DNA from: Galerina marginata
Taxonomy: Eukaryota; Basidiomycota; Agaricomycetes; Agaricales; Galerinaceae
DNA: 64,000 bases
Assembly: GCA_023014335.1 (NCBI GenBank)
Contig: JAECYW010000015.1
Coordinates: 1,116,001 to 1,180,000, forward strand
Reading direction: 5' to 3'
Under the pieces are notes generated by a model, which saw only the letters and a program-made list of their open reading frames with translations, ran no database searches and had not been told where the DNA came from. Position numbers and translations under genes: made by a program. Shown here in pieces: positions 48,852 to 60,540 of the stretch (the first letter of the stretch is position 1; each line of letters opens with the position of its first letter).

Positions 48852-49550
48852 TCAACCAACGTCGAATCTAAATTCCCAGATTCCGTTGCTGTTGGTTTCC
48901 GAATCCGGCTTGGCGCGCAGTCCATGAAATTGTCTACCGGGAAGAAAGTCTATCCGCTGTAGCCCCGTACCCTGTGGTTTTTCACGACGTTTGAAGGCCT
49001 TTGAAACTGCTTTCTGAACTTCCTGGGATTTGCCTCGGTAATATTCTCCTTCCACGTCTGAACTGAGATGCTCGTACAGCGCATGCAGAACCTCCATCAC
49101 TGTCAGGGCAGTGGACTGCACCCCTGCTTCGACATATACCGGCCAGTCGGGAATTGCGTCATTTCTTAACACTAGGCAAGTTAAAGGACCTGCTGGGCCA
49201 GACGCAGCGGGATCGTCTCCTTCGTCCACCAATCCAGGCACGGTATCTGGACTCTTTGACATGTCCCACGAAATGATGGATCCCGAAGAAAGACACGGAT
49301 GAATTTTCGGTGTAACGGTTAAGCTCGGAAGCGGGGAATGCCCTTTTGACTCTAACACCATGAAGCCTGGGCTGGGCGGGGTCCATGGCCCTGTACTGGA
49401 TACAGTGGACACTGAATGAGTAGGCGATGGAGTGGGTGGCGGGGGAGATCGTGCGGGAAGAGATTCCTCATTGGCACTTTCTGTATCACCAAGAGCTCTA
49501 TCTTCAATATAGAACCGTACCGTCCTTTCTGTGGAGGTCGCGTGGCTCAT
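48852..49550 (-). CDS. DUF6699 domain protein
   Basis: Intronless ORF of 232 residues. The N-terminal part is low complexity (RSPPPPTPSPTHSVSTVSST). The C-terminal 140 residues follow the Agaricomycete DUF6699 layout: PSLTVTPKIHPCL, SIISWDMSKSPDTVP, GPLTCLVLRNDAIPDWPVYV, VMEVLHALYEHLSSDVEGEY, then Arg/Lys-rich helix and LQRIDFLPGRQFHGL. The family is abundant in mushrooms and of unknown function; no catalytic residues are known. The start at 49550 (MSHATSTERTVRFYIEDRAL) is the first ATG in frame. Confidence 0.8.
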   Translation of the reverse strand: MSHATSTERTVRFYIEDRALGDTESANEESLPARSPPPPTPSPTHSVSTVSSTGPWTPPSPGFMVLESKGHSPLPSLTVTPKIHPCLSSGSIISWDMSKSPDTVPGLVDEGDDPAASGPAGPLTCLVLRNDAIPDWPVYVEAGVQSTALTVMEVLHALYEHLSSDVEGEYYRGKSQEVQKAVSKAFKRREKPQGTGLQRIDFLPGRQFHGLRAKPDSETNSNGIWEFRFDVG

Positions 49551-51039
49551 ATGCAGCTTGATGAGGAGGAAACCTACTGGCGCTCCCTGTCAGTTCCTTG
49601 ATAACGAATTCAGAGCAGAAACCGCACCTGCACAGGCAGAGATGAGACGGGAGGTGAAAAGGAGAGAGGAATGGAAGAATGACGAACTGGCCAGGTTAAT
49701 TGTTTATAAGCCTACTATGTAAGGTAAACGGTACGCTGTGCTATATTCGAGCAGTCTGACAAGCTGGACCCAAATACGTCTCGAACTCAGCTGAGCACAG
49801 ATCCGCCATAGACATCCCCATTTGTGTCTTTCGGGGTTTCAACCGCGACCATGCCTCCGTTCCGATCCGCGGCTCACCGTCATACTCTTTGCTACTTAGC
49901 ACGGGCGCTTGATCACTCGAAAGCAAATCCCAAGGGCGCTTTTCGTCTTAATTTCGTGAATTTTTGACAGCGAGTTTGACGCCCCTTGCCGGTTTCAATT
50001 ATTGCACAGCGCCCGTCACCCTTTTAGTCTGTGCTGAATGAAGTGAGATGCAGCACCTAAATTTAACGTTGACATAATTCCAATAGGTCATAATTCTGAT
50101 CCCCACCATCGATAAGAGAAGACCTAATATCGTTCGCGATGCCCTTTAGAGTAGAAACGTTTGGATGACTCGATTATAAGTATGAATGGCTTAACTCCGA
50201 ACGACCCCACCTGATAGCCAGTAACTGTCGAGTTAGGGTTTCGATGGGAGCCAATGTGGGAACAATTGTCGATCTTTTGGACAGAATGTAACCAAGGTAA
50301 GATCGCTTGCTGTTCTGAGCAGTACAAGTGCTGAGGTCGACCATTTAATAATAGTTGGCGAGCCGCGCCGCGCCGTTGCGGCTAACCCGATATGCCAAGC
50401 GTCGTCTTGGTCGGCAAGGCACCGGGTACGCCAAAGCAGCAGGTGGACCACGAAGCCAACCTGAAGAAATAAAAGCCACAATGCCTTGGTTCATGCGGCT
50501 TGTCAATTATTTTTAGCCTACTTGTCAGAATGATTCATGTTGCGTCGTTGTTGGCACCCCAAACCACTCTGCATACAATGACAACATAGCCTTTCAGAGA
50601 AATGGCTATTATGACGGTGTTATCTAGACATTATACGGCTATAGCGTCTACTAGTATTCTGAGACAAATGGACACTCCATTCTGTACCTCGGATGACCCA
50701 TGACTAGAGTAACAAGTCAAGAAGTTAGTCTAGAGGGCACCGATCGAAACATCGAGTTGACACCAATTTACGTTGCGGTGACTTGATAGCATGTCGCCAA
50801 CCACACAGAAGGGGACGACACATATCGGGTTCCCTTCGTCCAGACTCCAGGAAAGGTCGGATCCGTTGGACTTGTCAAGGTTCCAGAGGCTTCGATCTAA
50901 TCTAATCTACTTTATTTGCCGCCTTGTCAATGCGCGTGTTAGGATTGGGGGCCATCGTTACCAGAGTATGTCTGGCTGGAGCTTGAGTCGTCTCACAGAT
51001 CTCACCACCAACTCATCACTGATCTAGGCTTATATCGAC
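49551..51039. other. Intergenic region of 1.5 kb, nothing recognised
   Basis: Short frames only, none with a family motif. No repeats of note beyond GCCGCGCCGCGCCGTTGCGGC near 50364. Confidence 0.4.
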
Positions 51040-52141
51040 ATGGCAACCCCGCATCCCGACCTTGACACAAGGGAATGGGTGAATGCGATCCTTGCCTCTA
51101 ATGGTCGCCTCTCTGGCAGGCGTTGTCTCATCGAAAACACAGATGAATCGAATAGCGTTGACTACACCTATTGCATCAATGGATTAGACAAACAAGTGGT
51201 ATGGCGCAATGTCTATACTCCACACTACGCGAATAAAGTATGCTGACGGTATTTTCCGCCAGCAAGACAGCGTCGAATACTCGTGGGGCATGGAAAGAGG
51301 TACTTTGAATCCGACAAAAACACCTGAAAACATCTTCCGAGGCAAGCTCTCCGTTCGATAATCTCTAGCATCCTAATCTTCATTTCGACTGCTTAGTGAC
51401 ACGTAAATTTGATACATATTTCAACGAGGGAGCATTTTTCTTCCTCCCAGAAACAAACATCATCGACAAGTACTTTGCTGTGAGAAGCCAACCGGAGCTC
51501 TTTCCCCATGTTAGGGCAAGTGCATTAACATCCTGTGCGATGTCGTGTTCTATTCTTACTTGCACTATTTTCATCAGGAGTACGCGTATTCGTATACTCT
51601 ACTTGGTCATCCTGACTATAACATGGTCTATTGTCATCGTCAACTCAGCATCCCACCTGAGGGTGTGAAGTCCATGGCTGATATCGAATTCAAGTACCAT
51701 CCATACCCTTTTCCCAACTTCCCGCCGTTGATTTCCCACATTCATCCTCGATTCGTCATCCTTCACGCGGGACAACTCTTATCTCGAGCACTTGCAGACG
51801 GTTCAGCAACAGGAATCCAGGCCATCCCCCAGGTATATCCACAACATAAGGACGCGATGGAAAAGATTGTCGCGATTTACGAAGCATGGACTGCCCCAAT
51901 TGGCCCTGAAAACGCACCTGAGTTCTTTCTTGAGGCAGACATAACTCCAGAGCCTCGCGACTTGCCAGTCTTCGGTGAATGTCGTAGCTGCAAACGCAAA
52001 CTTCATTACGATTCACAGGATCGGGGAACCCGTGATTGGCCTAAAGGAATACCCAACTGGGATGATCCTGGTTATAAGACACCGCCACGGAGAGCAAGTC
52101 CCATTTGCGAAGTATGCTACGACGTAGTATGTCCGTATTAG
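51040..52141 (+). CDS. Uncharacterised protein with C-terminal paired cysteines
   Basis: Likely five-exon gene. Exon 1 starts MATPHPDLDTREWVNAILAS and runs to GLDKQV; a 43-bp intron (about 51200-51238) joins to YADGIFRQQDSVEYSWGMER. A further intron (about 51300-51394) joins to TRKFDTYFNEGAFFFLPETN. The last exon reads YSYTLLGHPDYNMVYCHRQL, KYHPYPFPNFPPLISHIHPR, VAIYEAWTAPIGPENAPEFF, then GECRSCKRKLHY and ICEVCYDVVCPY. Two CxxC pairs about 40 residues apart suggest a zinc ribbon. The conserved FPPLISHIHPRFVILHAGQ block resembles a family seen in mushroom genomes as hypothetical proteins; I do not recognise a function. The junction near 51540-51570 is uncertain. Confidence 0.55.
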
Positions 52142-52924
52142 ATACGACTGATAGCGAAGTTGAAGTCTGGCATATTCATAGCTCGAGAGAAAACTCTTGT
52201 TAAAGTGCGGTGTAATACCAACGATCGTAAGCTCAATGAAGGGAATTGGCTTAGGTGTCGTTTCTAAAAAAAATTATTATGGAGGGACTTTCCTTGTAAA
52301 TATTCTTCATCCAAGGCCAGGACTAGTTCACGATTCATATCTAGCTGAGACCTTCATTTGCCAAAATCGGAAGATGAAGAAAAAAATGGGCAGATCATTA
52401 AATAAAGGGATCTAATACTTACACCGGTGACCGGAGACGGGAGGTCAATTTTGTTCGTCCGCCAAATTTCTCGTCTGGACGGATAATGGACTGACCCGCC
52501 TATGTATAACGGTTTCTATCAGCTCGGGGATTCAAACTTCTGTTGATCTTAAGTTGCCCTTTAGAATGACAAGCCAGCATTGTGGATAAAAAGACGATCT
52601 CGAATTTCTCATCCAAAGGACAGTTTTCGGGTCTACATTCTCCCTGTCAGCTTACTCCCCAAACACCACTGCTCCAACAACTGTTTGGCTCCTTCGAATA
52701 GCTGGAAGCTTTAAAGGTGATTCTGTGGGACGAAACTCCAAAAGGCACCTGCCTAGATTGATTTTTCACGTCTCCTCTCTATTCAAACTCGAATATCACT
52801 CTGAAGAAGGAATTCCACTGTGTTAACGATTATAAAATATCCTATATGAAGAGACGGCCAGAAAGAAAAAATAAGGGGAAAGTACTCCCACGCATGAAGG
52901 CAACTCGTTCTCTTCGAACCAATC
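52142..52924. other. Intergenic region between convergent genes
   Basis: No gene or structured repeat recognised. Confidence 0.4.
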
Positions 52925-54212
52925 TCAACTGCTCTTCTTCCCCTTCCCAACCATCCCAGCCTTCATCGAAACCCACTTTCCAATTTCCTCGCAGATCGGG
53001 TTCACCGCTAATCACCCAAAAGTCAGTCAAGCTCACCACGAATACAACGAACCATACCTTCAAACCCATACATCAAAACACCCTTCTTCACAGGCCAGCA
53101 CACGACCCCAACACCACCGCACTCAACAGCGCGCACCATCTCCACAGCCATGCGCCCGGCCTCCGTCGCTCCTGTCAACGGACCCTTCTGGCCGGGCATC
53201 ATCGACTTCGACATGCGGGCGTCGAGGAAACCCGGCTGGACGGTGACGACTTCGACACCGTGCGGCGCGGCGACGACGCGTAGGGAGGTCGCGAAGGTGT
53301 TGATGAATGATTTGGTGGATTTGTAGCAGATGGTTTTGGCGGGGCTGGAGAGGCCGGGGATGGTACCGATTACGCACTACAGGGATGTTGGGGGTGAAAG
53401 AAGAAAGGCGAGGGGAGGCGAGGGAGACTTACGATTTTCCCGTATGCACGGAGCTTCATGAGTTCGTACATCGTCAGGACGGAGGCGACGGTGCCGGATA
53501 TGTTGACGTTGATCATATCCGCCATGGTATCCTAGAATATTCAACAAACGGGTTAAAGCAGATCACTCAATCAGTTTCGTGCTAAAATCAAGGAGCAAAG
53601 AAGATGTACCATGGTAATACCAGCACCGTCCTTGCCGTTTAACTGGGTTGATATTCCACTGACCGCATACAAGTGAGTGACAGGCCCATAACTCTTATCG
53701 ATGCTACGCAGATTATCGACGACCTGCTTCTTCGGAGCTGTAAGGTCCAATTCTGTGCACTGAAGGGTAGCGCGCGTGTCTCCAAGCTCGACAACAGCTT
53801 TCCTAATGAGCTCTGATGTGATTTAGGTTCGTAAGCTGGATATATGCGCGTAAAATGGAGCAAAATACGTACCGATAGACTTGGACGCGGCGATAATGAC
53901 GGTATCTGGCTCGTTTACATACTGCTTCAAAACGCCAAAGCCAATACCTCTCGACGCGCCGATAATGAGAACGACCTTGTTTTTGCGCATAGCCTCCGCC
54001 GTGCGTCCACGCGGCATGAGCAGTGAGCGCGGTATAAAGACGCGTAACACAGAGAGAGGGAGGATGAAGCAGAGAGTCAAGAACAGCGAGGCGGTGGACG
54101 AGGCCAACGTGGCGAGCGAGATGAGAATGTTTTGGATGGTGTATCCGACGGTGGGGATGTGGCGGGGTAAGAGCGATGCGAGGCCGAGCTCGGGGTTGTT
54201 CGTCGTCGTCAT
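52925..54212 (-). CDS. Membrane-anchored short-chain dehydrogenase/reductase (3-ketodihydrosphingosine reductase-like)
   Basis: NAD(P)-dependent oxidoreductase. The N-terminus has a hydrophobic region (ILISLATLASSTASLFLTLC and FILPLSVLRVFI) before the Rossmann motif VVLIIGASRGIGFGVLKQY. Further exons read LQCTELDLTAPKKQVVDNLR, VTHLYAVSGISTQLNGKDG, MINVNISGTVASVLTMYELM and CVIGTIPGLSSPAKTICYKS with TKSF, so the YxxxK pair and preceding Ser are present. The 3' intron near 53020-53070 must be removed to give FEAVNPICEEIGKWVSMKAG and the stop at 52925. The order TM plus SDR resembles ER-bound ketosphinganine or steroid reductases, but this assignment is inference. Confidence 0.8.
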
Positions 54213-54719
54213 CGCGGCGAGCTAGGTGGAAGGCGGAAGGCGGCGAGATTGGTGGCGGATGAAGTGGTAAAGGAAATAGAGGAGGAAAGAAAATGTTTCG
54301 AGATGAATCGTTCTTATAGCAGAACTAATTCGATCGAAATGAATTAGGTCGGGCGTGGTTATGTCATCCAGGTATCGAGCGTGGTACACATCGTCGACTT
54401 GTCCACGTTGAATGATTTCTGCGGAGAAATCGGTCAAGCAGATGGGCCATGCAACATAATTATGAGGAAACATACGACTTTCCGAGTCTCTGAAAACCGC
54501 TTCAGTTCTCCGTTGTCGCAACATACCGGCGAAGGCACGAAGATATCAACCCCATCAAACTGAGCGTGTGTCCAACAGCGCAGCATGAGCAATTGGTTGA
54601 GTAGAATACCAGATCTATGACGCCTTCAACGTAAGGAACCAGATACTATTCACTGCATCACTCATGAAGAGTTGATTGTTGGAGTCGTAAAAGGTGAAAT
54701 CGACTATCGCGAGTCACTT
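54213..54719. other. Intergenic region left of the Ulp1-hAT gene
   Basis: If the fusion gene is inside a transposon, the left terminus should lie here. I searched by eye for matches to the reverse complement of 59148-59456 and saw none beyond chance. Confidence 0.35.
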
Positions 54720-57700
54720 TCAAAATGACAGGAGTCCAAAGTCGCAACCCTGTACCATGGGGCTCGCAATGACAATGCCTGAATCTGTACCACTGCAGAC
54801 AGCTTCGCAGGCCCTAAAGCTGCTCTCCTGCACTGGACCACTGCAGTCCGTGCTGGAGGCTGCTGTCAGGGCACTTGCGGGCTCTGCCTTACTACTCCTT
54901 CGCGTAGCGACGCGGGACCTGTATGGAATTCGCCAATCGACAGTTCGGCATAATTCGTCCTCGTCATCGGATTCGTCGTAGTTGGGGTCAAGCTTGTTGA
55001 TGCTGTCGTCGTCGTCGATTGGCCGAAGGATGCGCTCGATGTCAAAAAATTTGATGACTGGCTGAGGGCGCGCCGATTTCCGAACCTACGTTATGAAAGT
55101 GAGAACTCTCAGTCAGATATAGTGAACCGTTTACATACCCTCGAAGGAGTTGTCCCTTTGTAATAACCACCAACTTGGGCCATAGCAATGACAGACCCGA
55201 CTTTCTGGCGGTTTCGTTGTGCTGTGTTCAGCATAGTGACGGCTGACATTGTCCGTTCATCTGCCATAGAATGAGGGACCGCAGAGTACAGTTTAACTGC
55301 GATGGCCTAGGAAGGTGGGGAGATGAGAAAAATGTGATACAATAGACAATAAAACGAGTACGCACGGCCAAAATACCCCCATTCTCAGTGCCTTCATACC
55401 CCAACCACCATTCGAGAGGAGTCTGGTTGAGACTAAGCGGGATTGTAAAGGGGTAAGCACCTTGGCGTACGCCGTGAATTGTAGTTGATACTGTTTCGTG
55501 AATGCTTGCGGTTTATCTTTCCAGCAGGTGAGGAATGAGTCTGAGCCATAGTTGATTTCGGTAACAAGGAGTGCATGTAAATACGCTCCCACTTCCACAA
55601 ATGTCTTGGGGTTACGGATGCCAGGCGGGACCTTTGGGGGAGCCTTTCCAGGTAGATGTATTGAGAAAGAAAGTGGGTTCGGGTTCTTAAAGATGGAAGA
55701 GCGAATATATGCTGAAAAAATGACGTTAATAGAAAGCAAAGGGTTGAGGGAATTAATACTCACAGGGATTGAGATAGAAGGCAGAAAGGTGAACATTCGT
55801 AGGACCATTGATAAAAAAGGCCGTCCACCTTGCATTGAGGATGCCGCGGATTTCCCCACAAACATGATCCGGCAGTGCGCAGGTCTCTAATGTCTGCTTC
55901 ATACGAGCAAGTAATGCTAGCCAGTAGAGATAGACGTCAGCTGGGTTGGTGGCAGTAGCCTCAAGACACTCGATACATCGAGCAAATCCCTCTCCAACCG
56001 CGACAAATTGCGTGAGTATGAGTTCGAATTGGAGAGACTCCATATTTTGCGTAAACAGATCATTGTATTTCTAGGGATTGGTAAGTCAGGCAAAACAATA
56101 CGAAAAATAGATGGAAAGTGAACGTACCGGAATGTTGATCTGACCCGATAAACACAACTCCCGAATGAGCGGTAGACAACGCTTGATAGAAACCGCTGAC
56201 CACGCAAGAGTTGTGAATCGTGTTTTGCCAATGCTTTCGAGGCCAGGACCTGATGACGTGCTTTCACGCAGATCTCTCAGCAAAGATTTGGAGAAGCCGG
56301 ACTGCTTGAAGAACTTGATGACGCTGCGTATACGTCGAACCAGCTAATGCTCAATTGTTAGACAAGCATAGTAGGCCGAAAAGGAAGGAAGCTTGCCTGA
56401 GAAAAATAGTCTAATGCTGCAATATCTTTCCAGGTGTTGTTGAGGTGATGATTCGGGTCAGGCAGATTTAGGATGTTTGGAAGGCGAGAGGCAACAATCT
56501 CACGAGCAACACGCGTATTGCCAGTGTTATCAGCTGACACTGCGATAAACCTCTCAATACCGATGATATCTATGACCTACAATAAAATGTTATGGGCCAC
56601 GTTAAAAGGAAGAAAAAGCAAGACATACTCGGAATACAAGATTTGCTATCCATTCCCCCGTGTGTGAGACACCTGTGCATTCCTGACCCTCAAGTAGCAT
56701 GACCTTCCGAGTAGGAGTTGTTGCGTGAACAGTGTATAGTGCTTCCCCTGACCGTATAGAACCACCGTCAAACGAAATGCTAAGGCGACGATGGGTCTTG
56801 AGTTCGGCAATCTGAAGATTACGAACATTTTCCTGTTCTGACATAATATGGTTCTCCATAAGCTTTGTTCGCGAAGCGGGGCCATAGCTTGGCGTTTGCA
56901 AAGTAAACAGGTACTTCCACTGCGCGAGGTCAACGAGAGATGGAGGAAGCCGACCAACACATATAAATTGAACAATAGCGAGGTCTAAAGATTGGTGCAG
57001 CTGCTTGCGTGAGGGCGTACCGAAAAACGATGAATCATTACGTGGCAAATTGTTGGTCGGCTTCGGTGGTGGGGTGAGAGCTGGAGCAGTGGTGGCGGCA
57101 CGTTCATTTGCAATGTCAGCTGTGCTCGACGCTGCGACGAGTGCGCCTGGAGATGTTTCAGCACTCGCCGATGCTGCAAGAGCACGCTTAGCAGGTGTTT
57201 GTTGTAGACAACGCTTGCAATGAGCCAAAACACGAGCGCGTGCCCGAGGTTTCCAGGTCTTCGTGCACCCAACACCACTACATCGATATTTTCGAGGCTG
57301 GCCCCTCGGAGTTTGGACTTCAACAGTGAGATCGTCGAGGACATCTAAGCGTGGACGGCCAGGTCCAGGTGTTGACGCTGTTGGGTACTTCAAGTTGGAA
57401 AGATCAGAAATGGCACATAAATTCAGAAAGAGGTAAATACCTGTTCCAAAACCATGCTATCTTTGTCTTCTTGTTTCACATTATTGACCTTGATCGCACT
57501 TTTGCTGTATTCAAAGGGCTGAATATCAAAGATAAGTGTTACAAAATGCTTTCAAGGGTAGAAAAGCAAACCTGTTTTTGGTCTTCTGGCTTGTTCTGGT
57601 ATTCTTGCGCTTTTGGGCCCAGCGTCGATGCCTTTGTTATTTGGAATACGGGTGCCAGAACAGAGTGGGGAGGATTCCCTATCTTTCTCTTCTTTGCCTT

Positions 57701-59147
57701 CGGTTTTGTGGGCGAGACGGATAGCTGTCGCATTGTCTTTGATAGTGTATCTGTGTCATTGAGAGCGCGAGGTGGTGTGACTGGCCGTTTCAATGAAAGC
57801 ACTGGCTTTACTTGCTCAAATGCCTTTTGACGGCCACTAAAAGCAACAGACGGAAGTGCATGATCACCAGGAAGCGCCTTTATTTACTGATTAGTTTGCG
57901 ATAAATAAGAATAGAAGGGAGGAAATTACCTCTACGTGAACAGCGATCAGCTTTTTGAGGACCAGAAATCTTCCAACATCGTTAAAAATGGGATTGTCAG
58001 TGTGTTGAAGGAGTGGTTGTGTAGGAAGGAAATAATGGAGAAGTGCATTGTAGCTGAATAAAGCACAATTGAACCAATCACTCTTGAAATTTTGCGATGC
58101 GCAAGGGAGGATATCTTCATCCAGCTCGTCGAACGGGAGGGAATGGACGTGCTTTGATATAAACCAACGCAATGCGTTGATAATCGTGGATTCCAAGGCG
58201 GATCCAGATGCTGCAGCAGCAGGATCACCGTAAAGGAGTTCTTGAGCAGTAACGTCCACCGCAATCGCAACCCAGTGGTTCCCACGAACATGGAAAATAC
58301 CACCAAGTTGGCTTGCCTCCGTGAGGCTTGCACCAAACCTCTGTAAGAATGAGTCGCCCATTGGATTATAGGCTTCTTTGCCTTCCTTGTCGTCCTCATA
58401 AGCTTGTAGCATTTTTCTAATTAGCACAGTGTCAAGAAAATGAACTTTTCGAGAGGATCCCAGGGTTTTCTTGACCTGCGTCTCGAGAAGAGCTACCATT
58501 TGATCAATATGCTCGTCTGTCATCCAATCCCGTGAAAGGAAGCCGGCGAGAATAATTTTCGGAAACGAGGTTTTTCCAGCCAAAGCGGAAACAATATTGC
58601 CTGGCCAGGATAGGGTGGATAGGGAGTGGAAAATGGAGTGAACTTGTTCTGGGAATGGTAGAAGCTCCTCGCGTTGCAACCACAAAATTGCTTTTTTCCA
58701 AGTATCACGCACAGGCAGGACAGTGAGATGGAGTTCAATCCAGACTTGAAGCGCCCACAAAGGGACATAACCGTGATCACCGGGAACACAGATAGAATTT
58801 GCGCCGTCCATCCATTGTTGCGCTGCCTTGGGAAGTAGTTCGGCTACAACACCCTTCGGTGGAACAACAACTAAAGCTAAAATATCCAAGTAATTTGAAC
58901 TGGGTTGTTCTACACTAAAAAAAGAATGTCCAGGTGGTACTTTATAAGAAGATGACTGCGAAGATATTGGTGGAAGTTTTGAAGAGATGAAATCTAGCAC
59001 GGATAATTTCCTGTCAGGGATTGGAGTGACAATGCCGACCGGGATGCGCAATTGTTCACGGACATAGCCTTGCGCCTTGGGGGATATGTCGCCGAACTTG
59101 TAGTGCATGAGCCGCCATTCCGGTTTGGTAAACGCCTCGGGTTCCAT
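54720..59147 (-). CDS. Ulp1/C48-type cysteine peptidase fused to BED-finger hAT transposase
   Basis: One spliced gene of about 1,300 codons. Exons placed: 57930-59147, 57572-57877, 57441-57518, 56629-57387, 56397-56576, 56128-56343, 55764-56070, then four more to the stop at 54720. The first exon has the Ulp1 fold end: His in GNHWVAIAVDV, Asp in LLYGDP, Gln and Cys in SQNFKSDWFNCALFSYN. A basic linker (PTKPKAKKRKIG) leads to a BED-like finger (CSGVGCTKTWKPRARARVLA then HC), DUF659 core (FICVGRLPPSLVDLAQWKYL, RRLSISFDGGSIRSGEALYT, VSADNTGNTRVAREIVASRL) and the hAT dimerisation end (TPLEWWLGYEG, SAVPHSMADERTMSAVTMLN). Introns across the junction are phase 0. One donor is GC. The start at 59147 is the first in-frame ATG. 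Either a mobile element protein or a domesticated one. Confidence 0.8.
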
Positions 59148-59456
59148 TTGACAGGTTGACGTAAACTGTGGGTTGGTGACCTTCGGTCGGTCGATGACTG
59201 CCAAATTGGTCAAGATTTTCGCAGATTCACAGTGAACTCAAAATAAGGTTGAAGCTGTATAGCTGACGGTGAAAGCCGAGAAGGATCTTATCTTATCTCA
59301 GGCTCTGCCCAACCTATACTTTGTCCGAAAGCTGGATAGCCCCCGAGAATTATATACAATATATACTGGGTAGTCCTGGGCATATGTATGTAACTAGTAA
59401 TTTACTGTAAATTACCGATGTAAATTACACTTGGTATATAAACCCCCAATTACATA
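59148..59456. other. Upstream region of the Ulp1-hAT gene with repeated 9-mers
   Basis: Contains three palindromic GTAAWTTAC 9-mers at 59397-59405, 59407-59415 and 59420-59428, and an AT-rich TATATACAATATATAC stretch near 59353. Such clustered palindromes can be subterminal transposase sites or plain promoter sites. Confidence 0.45.
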
Positions 59457-59721
59457 CTGTACTATTTCAATCAATTCGGCCGTCACGCGTCACAAGGCTT
59501 GTGGTTTTGGCCGAAATCGGTCGCTGGTCGCGCGTCACAGGCTTTCTGGCCGGTTTGAAAATCCAAAAGGTCGCCCCGGAGCGGCGCGCGGGGCGCTCGC
59601 GCCCCGCGCAGTGGCCGAAATTTGGGGCCCGTCACAGGCTCACCAACGCCTGGCCGGCCCAAAAATTTCGTCCAGTTGGTCACTGGTCACACCCCTGGAC
59701 GAATTGATTGAAATAGTACAG
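59457..59721. mobile_element. Palindromic MITE, 265 bp, with TA target duplication
   Basis: Perfect 22-bp terminal inverted repeats: left 59457-59478 (begins CTGTACTATTTCAATC), right 59700-59721, flanked on both sides by TA (59455-59456 and 59722-59723). It carries no coding frame of its own. The centre is GC-rich and has a second perfect palindrome, GCGCGGGGCGC at 59586-59596 and its complement at 59599-59609 with a 2-base loop. GTCACAGGCT occurs twice inside. TA duplication fits mobilisation by a Tc1/mariner or PIF-like transposase elsewhere in the genome, not by the adjacent hAT protein, which normally makes 8-bp duplications. Confidence 0.8.
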
Positions 59722-59723
59722 TA

Positions 59724-60540
59724 CGCAACCCTAGAAAAATTGAAAACCGGAATGATCGTGGTCCGATTTCGTGGATAACGTGACGGTCATGACCTCGGCC
59801 ATACCAAAAACGGCAAAGCCGAGATTCAGTTTCCCACTATTCGTTTCGGAAACGCCTTTTGTCACGAACTTTCTCCATCGTCGTAGGTTTTGGCTCTCTC
59901 TACTTTTACTTTTGACAATCCCAAATTGATTGGCCATCCACCTGAGATCTTCGTTCCACCGCGGGGATTGATGAGATTGACGAATGAGATGAATCCGCAG
60001 ATCGTCATTTCTCGTACAAATCTAGCACAACTGCGGCTTTCCCTCTTTCCCTTTCAGCGTCAGGTCTATTTTTCCATTCATTCCAACAATAACCAAAGAT
60101 GGTCGCTGGCCCGCTGCATGTCGATCGGGGAACCCGGAAACCTCGCTGACATCCCCAGAAATCTGGTACTTCTTCTGGATCGCCCTTCCGTGAGCCCTAC
60201 GGAAACCCAGCTCTCACTCGGGAACTGGACAGTGTGCTGACCCTTTGAATGCCTGGAGAACACGCCTGGTCTTCCCAGGTCAAGTCCTATACAGCCCATA
60301 AAATTGGTATCTACGACGCTAAAACTGGGCTATTCATCGCACATACCACCTTATTTTCATTCATACTAGCCATCACCGGGCCTCTGAGTCAGAGCCTAAC
60401 AATCCTTTTCTTTCTTCGTTATCATCTCTCGTTTGGTATCACGAGCTTGGATAGTTCCTGCAAGCATGAACGAAAGGCACCGTATCCCTCTATATATATT
60501 AGGAGTCAACGCTAATCTCTCACCTCACCAGACTCCAAAC
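59724..60540. other. Intergenic region, possible coding remnants
   Basis: A 116-codon frame at 59893-60240 (ALSTFTFDNPKLIGHPPEIF at its start) has no clear family and no partner exons. Nothing else recognised. Confidence 0.35.

Noticed and set aside
54213..54719. Left terminal inverted repeat of a hAT element
   Set aside because: No stretch complementary to 59148-59456 of useful length was found by eye; a computed alignment would be needed.
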